Origin: Pochonia chlamydosporia 170
Taxonomy: Eukaryota > Ascomycota > Sordariomycetes > Hypocreales > Clavicipitaceae
DNA: 64,000 bases
Reading direction: 5' to 3'
NCBI RefSeq assembly: GCF_001653235.2
Contig: NC_035796.1
Span: forward strand, 2,108,001 to 2,172,000
Under the pieces are notes generated by a model. That model was not told the origin of the DNA, did no database searches, and saw only the letters and a program-made list of their open reading frames with translations. Of the stretch, positions 56,788 through 64,000 are shown one piece after another (position 1 is the stretch's first letter; each line of letters begins with the position of its first letter). The position numbers and the translations under genes were made by a program.

Positions 56788-58348
56788 GGTGCTTGGTAAT
56801 TACACAACGAAGTCGTTGCTTGTCCAGGTGAAGGTTTCGAAAAGGGCGGATGATGGAGGCGGTCGGCGCAAGCCTAGATACTCGATCGCGTGCGATGGCC
56901 CACGCTCGCTCGTCGTAGTAGTTCGGTGTGTTCTTGTGAATCCTACTGAAGATGAATTCGATTGTATGTTTGTCTGCTGTTCTCAAGCAGACCTGCACTG
57001 CACTGGCGGCAAGTTGAGATGAAGTTATATGTCACAATGATTCTAGGCACGAAAAGGCACCAACCTTCTCTCCAACGCCGAGGTCTGATTGGCCCGTTGT
57101 CGCAAATTCTCGACAGGCAAGCACCCCTGTAGATGCAAGCGCGTGTGCCACAGGTCAATTGGTGCACTCACAGCCCAGCCAGCCAGAGCTTTCAAGCCGT
57201 CCCAAAAAAAAAAAGGTGGGACCCGCCTTGCTAAATAAAATTTCACACTGGAGCTTCACATCAGTTTTCCTCTTTCTTCTTCTTCACCCCCTCGCTCAAC
57301 AAATCGCTATTCGAAGCTTACACACAGAGACACTCGGCTTCGGCCAGAGTCTCGTTACAAACCATTGCTTTGGGAGAAAGTCCCCGGACGTCTCTCTTCG
57401 GAGAGTCTGCGGAAACGCGCCGCCATAGAAGCACTGCGGCTGACCTTTTGCGCCTTGGCCCTCTTCGTGCATCATCCCGCCCTGCCCGTCGCTACATCCA
57501 GTCTGCGAGTCTTTGCCGGACCCCAGTTGCATCTCTCGGCCCCTTTGGACGAAGATATGAGTCCGCGTTGGGATGGTGTGACTGGGACTCTCTGGCAAGG
57601 GCAAGCAGGCTTGGATGATGGGTGGCCGTGGGAGACGTGAAGTGTGGTATCGGGTGCTAAGGATGTGTTGTCGAGGTTGATAGGTATGCGATTGCTCGGT
57701 TTACCGGGTTACTCGATGGGGCTTATTCTTGAGGCGAGGGGGTCAAAAACTGATCTGTCCTTTGTTGATGGTGATGCCAAACTTTTTTTTTACACTCTGA
57801 ACTTCGTGGGAAGTTTTTGCACTTGGCTTTGCTGTTGACTTGGGATGGATGTTCATATGATGAAGACAAATATTAGAGTCAAGCACTGAGGTGGGAAATA
57901 TCTTGCCGATGCAGACTTTCAAACATATGTCTCTGATGAATTTTTTTTATTCTTTTTTTTTTATCTCGCATTATTTATCATTATTATGTAGCTAGTTTAC
58001 TTCATGTCTTGAGCCTTTGCTCTAAACTCGTAGCCTGCATTGCAGCAGGAACCTTGTCGCCAGAGCACTCTAATATCTCTCGGGTCGTAATTTTGGTTGG
58101 TTCTCGCCGAGTATGGTCAAAATCTCTTGACAGCGTCTGACGTGTTGATCTAAAGTCAGAAGCAACCAGACGAACGATGTCAATGATTGTCTTGATGCCT
58201 CCCTACTTTGACCACACATCAGTTATTCACAAGTCAAACCCGCGAGGACAGTTTCCGCACAACGGCGCCTCATTCCCAACCGAAGCGGTAGTCCACTGAT
58301 TATAGCCATCCATCTAACAGGACCATCGACATCCTTGGACTCGGCCAA
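56788..58348. other. 1.5 kb spacer upstream of RAE1
   Basis: RAE1 promoter on the left, 3' flank of the next gene on the right. A C/T-rich stretch around 57255-57300 looks like a leader. An open frame after it (57365-57640) has no ATG and no family match. Long T-runs lie at 57940-57962. No gene called. Confidence 0.4.
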
Positions 58349-58811
58349 TCAGCCCTTCTTCGTTGCAGTAGATCCAGCTATCCGTTGTTGACACCTCTTC
58401 TCATAAGACTCCAGTAACTGCCGTGAGTCATTATCAAGAGCGTCCGCGCCACCATTCTCAAAAGCCCGTTTAATCAAGTCAACACCTTCTTGGTACCGCT
58501 GGAAGAAATAGAGCTCCTCAACAGCATGGATCAGTTCCTGGGTGCGCATCTTGTTGGTACCTGGCTGAAGAGGAAGCGTAATATGCTTATGTATCTGCGA
58601 TTCATCCCATTAGCATTATGGTTCGCAGAGAAGGGTGAATGTCATTTATAGCCGGGCATACCTCTCCATTCTCGACCCTGACACGGTAGTCCCGCTTCAC
58701 GGCCTGAAAGTCCTCCTCTGTCTGGCCGGTCCTGTCGGCTTTCTTCTTGACGACGTCGACTTCGTCGTCTGATAATTCGATGTTGAGGATGCCGCCGTCT
58801 TCGTCGTCCAT
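58349..58811 (-). CDS. small acidic/helical protein, 131 aa
   Basis: Two exons on the minus strand, 58662-58811 and 58349-58594, with a 67-nt GT-AG intron and a GCTAAT branch site. The N-terminal 50 residues are very acidic (MDDEDGGILNIELSDDEVD). The C-terminal half is a helical pair resembling a TPR-like hairpin (TQELIHAVEELYFFQRYQE...VDLIKRAFENGG). The splice joins NGE to IHKHITLPLQPG without changing frame. No signal peptide or membrane helix. I do not recognise the family, though the pattern suggests a protein-interaction role. Confidence 0.75.
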
Positions 58812-60270
58812 TGCGGTGGTGGTGAATGAGCAGGGTTTGCTGAGGATGTGATGGTGGCTCCACTGTCTGGTGTCTTGGTGGTTGATGTGGGATGGAGCGC
58901 CACTTGCACTTCAATGTTGGCTCTTGAATCCTGCAACATACACCGGTAACACGGGTTGTAGACGGTTGTCGTTTTATTGAAAGTTTTGGACTTGAAACTC
59001 TTTTCAGTCTACTTGTTTCTTCGTACAGGCAGTATGTCAAGATGCGAAGCCGCAGTGTGAGATTTGTGTGTCACATTTCACCACATGCAGGACTCGATGA
59101 GACTACAGCTTGCGAACTTATTCGCCCTCTTCAAAGTAGTTCCTCATAAAGTTTCTACCGACACTCATAAGTAGAAAGAAATTCTCAATTCCGCGTGTTC
59201 TTCGCATACTCCGCCTAAAGTACTCAGTAACGCCAAACTGCACCCAGTACACGGATAACGCTGCAGTTGCGACGCAAATTACATAACCCAAGTTCTATGA
59301 ACATGCCCTGATTTTCGAAATGTACACGTTTCTAGCACATAGTCCCAAGACATTTAGCCTTGAGATACAGTGTTCAAAACTGTTGATACACTTAACCTGG
59401 AACTCACATAGAAGTAGAATTAAGCAAGAATGGGAGACATGATTCAGGTCTTGGTTGCTCTAAGAGCGCAACATAATTCTTGAAGAGGTCTGGTATTCCA
59501 ACCCAGCGGAACTATCTGCACAAAGAGGCGTCAGCTCAACTTGAAGCACAAGAGTAGCTTAACAGCAAATTGCTTTATTACTTTGGCGTCACTTAGACGC
59601 ATAATTCAGTCTCATGATTGTTGATACAGATGGAGCTCCAAACCGCGTCCATACAGGTTCATCCATCGTACTTCATATCATTTGAATTGACTAATTTACA
59701 CATGGAATTACCAAGAGAGCCGTTTGAGCCGGCAAAAAGCCTTGTCAACCCGAAAATTGCCCACTTAGCTCTCGTGTACGAGACACTCTCACCACTGTCG
59801 CTTGGCGCTCACCACCACAATCATCTTATTACTCTTCACTCCTAGTAATATCACGCACAATTTAATTGTATTTTGACGGTGCCGGATTTCCGAAAAGTAG
59901 CCACCGCTCTGACTCTGATTGGAGAACTTGTCTGTGGTTGCTTGCTCGCGCGCGCCACTACACCATAGAGGTTCTCACTCGAGATAATGCTGACACAGAT
60001 ATGGACTCTGTTTATACGCTACACATCATTTATTCAAAAGTATCCACAAGCAAACTTGAGTGGGCTAATGCGCAGTCTACGATACTGGGATACATTTGTA
60101 TTGCGCAGCTGTTTGTTTTGTACCCATATTAGAAAGAATGGCACGAACTATTGAAGCAAACTTTTCAGCAGGCCGGCGTCTATATAACATATACATCCTG
60201 TCTTTCTGGTATCTCCCTTTCAGTATCTTCAAAGTCAGTCAACAAGTTTGTTCAGTATACGCTCTCCAAC
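58812..60270. other. 1.5 kb divergent promoter region
   Basis: Upstream regions of the 131-aa protein and the zinc transporter. A TATATAA lies near the right end. I did not find a perfect copy of the yeast zinc-responsive element. No gene. Confidence 0.45.
60181..60187 (+). promoter_or_regulatory. TATA-like element (TATATAA)
   Basis: TATATAA 90 nt before the zinc-transporter ATG. Confidence 0.45.
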
Positions 60271-61422
60271 ATGGCTGACTCGGGCTCTTCCTTCAACGCC
60301 AGCTCCGTCGACTTAGACAACACGCCATTAGTCGACATCATCTGCTACCTCAACGAAAGCGGCAATGACTACGACGACAGACTAGGCTTGCACATTGCAT
60401 CAATCTTTGTAATTCTCGTTGTCTCCACTGCAGTTACATTCTTCCCCGTCCTCGCGACCCGGATTCGACGCCTGAAAATCCCCTTGTCAGTGTATCTCTT
60501 TGCTCGATACTTTGGCGCCGGCGTCATCATCGCAACTGCGTTCGTGCACCTCCTCGATCCGGCTTATGAAGCCATTGGACCTGCAAGCTGCGTCGGATTA
60601 ACAGGAGGATGGTCGACTTACTCCTGGCCGCCGGCCATTGCCCTGTCTTCAGCCATGATCATCTTCCTGTTGGACTTTCTCGCTGAATACTACGTCGAGA
60701 AGCACTACGGGCTTGCCCACTCCCCAGTTGAGAATATCATCACCGATGCGCCTGGTGCGAATGGCAATGGCACAAATCCTCACGCTTCGCACATGCACCT
60801 CCACTCTGCGGATCAGGATGAGCAAACAAAAGACATCAACCTTGTCCCGGTGAGCAAGGGTGAGAAATTCGACAGCGACTACGAAGAGTTGGCGCATCTT
60901 GTGGGCGATTCTGAAGAGATTCAGAAGGCATTCCGGTCGCAGATATCGGCGTTTCTGGTACTTGAATTTGGTGTCATCTTCCACAGCGTCATTATTGGCT
61001 TGAATCTCGGCGTAGCGGGAGGCGATGACTTTAACACGCTGTTTCCAGTGCTGGTGTTCCACCAGTCGTTTGAGGGTCTGGGTATCGGCGCTCGTCTGAG
61101 TGTGATTCCTATCCCTACGAAGTGGAAGTGGCTGCCCTGGGTTCTTTGCTTGGCATATGGCCTGACGACTCCCATCTCCATTGCCATTGGGTTGGGTTTG
61201 CATAATACATATAACGGAAACTCTTATACTGCAAGTGTGGTTTCTGGCGTGTTGGATTCCATATCTGCTGGGATTCTCATCTACACGGGGCTTGTGGAGA
61301 TGCTTGCGCGGGACTTTTTGTTCAATCCTAATCGGACGACTAATAAGAAGCGGCTTGCGTTGATGCTTGTGTCGCTGTATCTTGGGTGTGGGATTATGGC
61401 TTTGATTGGTCGATGGGCTTGA
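60271..61422 (+). CDS. ZIP-family zinc transporter (Zrt1/Zrt2-like)
   Basis: Plasma-membrane uptake of Zn2+. A single exon of 383 aa starting at AACATGGC. Eight helices are expected. The signature helices IV and V carry the metal-site histidines: His238 in FHSVIIGLNLG and His264 in HQSFEGLGIGARL. The variable cytosolic loop between helices III and IV has a His-rich run, HASHMHLHS, at 171-179, thought to bind or sense zinc. The end, CGIMALIGRWA, is typical of fungal ZIPs. Members are usually induced by zinc starvation. Confidence 0.95.
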   Translation: MADSGSSFNASSVDLDNTPLVDIICYLNESGNDYDDRLGLHIASIFVILVVSTAVTFFPVLATRIRRLKIPLSVYLFARYFGAGVIIATAFVHLLDPAYEAIGPASCVGLTGGWSTYSWPPAIALSSAMIIFLLDFLAEYYVEKHYGLAHSPVENIITDAPGANGNGTNPHASHMHLHSADQDEQTKDINLVPVSKGEKFDSDYEELAHLVGDSEEIQKAFRSQISAFLVLEFGVIFHSVIIGLNLGVAGGDDFNTLFPVLVFHQSFEGLGIGARLSVIPIPTKWKWLPWVLCLAYGLTTPISIAIGLGLHNTYNGNSYTASVVSGVLDSISAGILIYTGLVEMLARDFLFNPNRTTNKKRLALMLVSLYLGCGIMALIGRWA

Positions 61423-62089
61423 GTTTGAAGTGTTTCGGGGTGGCAGAGACTAATATTTTGTTCTTTGTAATCAGTTGGTGATGTCGAGTTTATGCTTTGA
61501 CAGCCTTTCTGTGTTTCTTTGTCGATGTATTGCTGCTAATTTCATAACACGGAATCCATGGATCTGAGGGATAGTGTATATACTGTTGCAGACTAGGTTG
61601 CCGTATTTATAACATTTGCTCTTGTATTGGAGTTGAGGAATTGTGATGTTGGTGCTGCAGACTGCGTATCTACTAACAGATGAGTGTTCAAACTCGTTTG
61701 TCTCCAAGATAAATATCCTTTTGGAAAAACCTACGTCAGCTCCAGCAATAGGCAAGAATGGAATGGCAGCCCTAACTTGCACAAGGACTTCTGGTGTGAC
61801 TTCCGTCTCACAACTCATGGTAAGCTGTGATGAGTAACGGTTGTGCAAATGGTCCTGGCACACATTCATTTCCTCCGCAGGTTTGCGAAACCTAAATTTG
61901 TGTTTCTCGTGACACTGGCCCGCATTGTTTCTGCTCCGTCTCAACCAGTCGTGAGTGCCTAACGGCTCGCGTATCGCTGACAAGGAAATTTCACCAAATT
62001 AGCGGCAATGAAGCACTAGCGGGAATGCTGCGGCCCAAAGGGCGACGGCAGACTTCTTCGTTCGCATATGAAGGGCTGCTCACGCCGGG
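61423..62089. other. convergent spacer
   Basis: Spacer between the zinc transporter and the next minus-strand gene. No reading frame worth calling. Confidence 0.5.
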
Positions 62090-62843
62090 CTATGAGCCTC
62101 TCCCAACACCAAGCCTATCACCTCGTTCAAGCGCTTCATAATGCTTCTTGATCCGCTCCGGAATCTCGCTCGACCCCGGAAGATCGGCATCATTCATACA
62201 CGGTATCAGCCGTTCCATCATATCTATGGCATATGCACCCTCGCGCTTCTTGCTGTCACGTAAATACAAACGCATGAAAGTTTCCATGAGAAGATGAAGC
62301 CTTGGCACAATTACCGGATACTCAGATGTCGTAAAGAAACCAGATCCACGACCAGGTCGGTGTGGTGGGAGAGCTTCCGAGTTGGACGCGACAGTCAAAT
62401 GAGGCAGCAAGTATGTGTGCTGCTCATCGAGCGTCAGATGATTACCCAGCTCTGGGATGAACCATAGTATCCGACAATGGGCATATAGAGCCACTGTTAC
62501 GTTAGGGTCGTCGAGGTGCATGTGTATTACTGGCTCCTCTGCTTTCCGCTTCTTGGGACTCCAAGGGCATGAAGGTTGTTTTGTGCAGGCATGCAGGCCA
62601 GGGAACTTGCTGAGCGATTTGTCTGCTTCGTTTATGAGACCAGTGGGGACAATGAAGTCAATGGACTGCGAGTGAGTTTAGCTCGATATTTTGCAATGTT
62701 TTTTGGGGGATAAAACGCACATTGATCGGCGATGATATACCGTGGATGTTGAGCAAACATTGACCCCAGAGGATACATGGTAGACCATCAGAGTTGAGGG
62801 ATTCGACTAGTGAAGCGATTAATGCCTCCAGAACGTCCGCCAT
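62090..62843 (-). CDS. hypothetical protein, possible nucleotidyltransferase-like fold, 232 aa
   Basis: Two exons on the minus strand, 62721-62843 and 62090-62665, with a 55-nt GT-AG intron whose acceptor follows CTAAAC. The joined N-terminus reads LPCILWGQCLLNIHGISSPI then NSIDFIVPTGLI. That resembles the strand-helix-strand start of minimal nucleotidyltransferases (small residue, hydrophobic pair, then a D in a beta-strand). The rest is helical, with HLTVASNSEALPPHRPGRGSG and a C-terminal MMERLIPCMNDADLPGSSE. The classic G-S/D-x-D catalytic pair is not seen, so it may be inactive. I am not certain of the family. Confidence 0.65.
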
Positions 62844-63362
62844 GATTGGAGTTCTTGGGAGTTTAGGTTGCGAGAGGAATCATTGATGTGCCAAAGGATT
62901 AAATATGTCTGGATTGGCTTCTGTCTGGTGTAACTGGCTGATGCTGGCCATTCTTGAAAATGTACAAATCTAGGGTAACAGATGGGAAGAATATTGCAGC
63001 TGCAGATGGTGACATGGACCAGACGCTTGAGAGATCCAGCGCCACAGATTCCGCCACACGTCTGGTGTCATCATTGATCTTCAATTGCTTAGCGCCCGTG
63101 TGTTGCTTGCCCCAAACTGAGCCACCATTGACGATCAAACCCAGTGCGATTGTTGTGAGGTTTGTTGCAATGGCGCTACTGGAGGGAAGCTAGCCGCAAC
63201 ATGTCAAGTCCGACCATCAGAAACTGGGAAACTTGGAACACCACGAGAACCCCTGATTCTAGATCCAATTTCACCTCAATTTTTGCTCTCTCAATACACC
63301 AGGCAATTGCAACATCTGTTGAAAACGACTTAAACCAGACTTGAGCGACCAGCTAAATAATC
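62844..63362. other. divergent promoter region
   Basis: Spacer between two divergent genes. No gene or clear promoter element recognised. Confidence 0.45.
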
Positions 63363-64000
63363 ATGGACGCATCCAAAACAGATGCTGGTGTGCCGGCAGA
63401 TGCCCCGCATGAACAGCTCAACACCGCTCCAATCACCCAAGCTACATCAACATCACCTGCAGTGTCAGCACCCGTAGACGGTGTAAATTCGACCGAGACA
63501 AAGGAACACGAACCTAAGACAACAGAGACACCGAGCAATGGAACGACAATCCCGTCCGTAGAGACTCCGGTCTCGGCTGACAATGGTGCTACCGCAACAG
63601 TTACACAGCAGAAAGACCATACCATTGACAAGACAAAACCAGAAGACTTTGACGGCGAGGTCACCACCAACAACGAGCTGCCGTCAGACGAAACCATCAA
63701 AAAGGTAGAGAACTACATAGTTCTCGACCGAGACGGCAAATCAAGAACATTTAAGAGTCTATACAGCGGGAACAATGTAGCGAGACGAGTGTTGGTGGTA
63801 TTTATCCGACACTTTTTCTGCGGCGTATGCACACCCTTGAATTATCTGTGTTATTTGGCCATGCTAACGATATACAGAACTGCCAGGAATACCTGCGAAC
63901 GCTCTCCGAATCAATCACCCCCGATGCCCTCCTCCAACTCCCCGTCAGCACCTTCATCGTCGTAGTGGGATGCGGCGACCCAGCCCTCATCAACATGTAC
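63363..64000 (+). CDS. peroxiredoxin-like AhpC/TSA family protein, 5' part
   Basis: Exon 1 is 63363-63824; a 53-nt GT-AG intron leads to exon 2 from 63878, which is open to the window edge. About 100 N-terminal residues are low complexity, rich in Thr, Ser, Pro and Ala. The thioredoxin-like domain then begins at ENYIVLDRDGKSRTFKSLYS. The redox motif is formed across the splice, FIRHFFCG joined to NCQEYLRTL, giving CGNC, and the next strand is FIVVVGCGDPALINMY. This is the AhpC-TSA_2/PRXL2-type pattern. The disordered leader is unusually long and lacks a clear targeting signal. Confidence 0.88.

Noticed and set aside
57365..57640. Open frame downstream of a C/T-rich stretch
   Set aside because: No ATG at the start and no family features. 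Another frame contains a presequence-like ARRYIQSASLCR, but nothing follows it.
57940..57962. T-runs as a transposon poly-A tail
   Set aside because: No element body, target-site duplication or second end could be found next to it.

Overview
The window is nuclear DNA of a filamentous ascomycete. Short GT-AG introns (about 45-140 nt) with CTAAC/CTAAT-type branch sites, CACCATG-like starts, a PTH11-like receptor, a cerato-platanin, a Zn2Cys6 regulator and well-spaced genes on both strands all fit a Sordariomycete. Hypocreales is my best guess, and that is an inference. I found 24 protein genes (23 complete, one cut by the right edge) and one tRNA-Glu. There is no rRNA, no CRISPR array and no clear transposon. 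Exon borders were set by hand from reading frame, splice consensus and family similarity.

Layout. 0-13 kb: an empty 3 kb stretch, dCMP deaminase (DCD1), tRNA-Glu(CTC), the autophagy E1 enzyme ATG7, the proteolipid PMP3 (three exons, 57 aa), then the GPI-anchor gene GPI11/PIG-F, which carries an apparent frameshift. 13-25 kb: a seven-TM protein of unknown function, a mitochondrial PPR protein, a divergent pair RSM18 (mitochondrial ribosome) and IMP3 (U3 snoRNP), an SAM methyltransferase, and a 1067-aa SNF2/ERCC6L2-like ATPase. 25-37 kb: a Dal5-type MFS permease, a sparse 3.2 kb region, a PTH11-like receptor with one non-canonical intron, an 82-aa mitochondrial protein, and an AKR7-type aldo-keto reductase. 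37-47 kb: an EamA/DMT transporter, a sugar transporter divergent from a Zn2Cys6 regulator, a hypothetical protein and a cerato-platanin. 47-64 kb: a 624-aa unknown protein, an NmrA-like protein, several fungal-specific unknowns, RAE1, a ZIP zinc transporter, a protein that may have a nucleotidyltransferase-like fold, and the 5' part of a peroxiredoxin-like gene.

Working together. Most genes are independent housekeeping or environmental-response units. The one local circuit I can argue for is the sugar transporter/Zn2Cys6 pair. Their 668-bp shared promoter holds three separate perfect inverted repeats, two built on CGGGG and one on CGGATC, which is the arrangement expected for a dimeric zinc-cluster regulator controlling itself and its neighbour. 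RSM18 and IMP3 likewise share a 304-bp divergent promoter and both serve ribosome production.

The most noteworthy observations are: an array of 13 psi-K-x-E sumoylation consensus motifs in the tail of the SNF2 ATPase, bracketed in the protein by two SIM-like motifs; the palindrome set at 41.6-41.8 kb; an in-frame GA-AG intron in the PTH11-like gene; and the GPI11 frame break.
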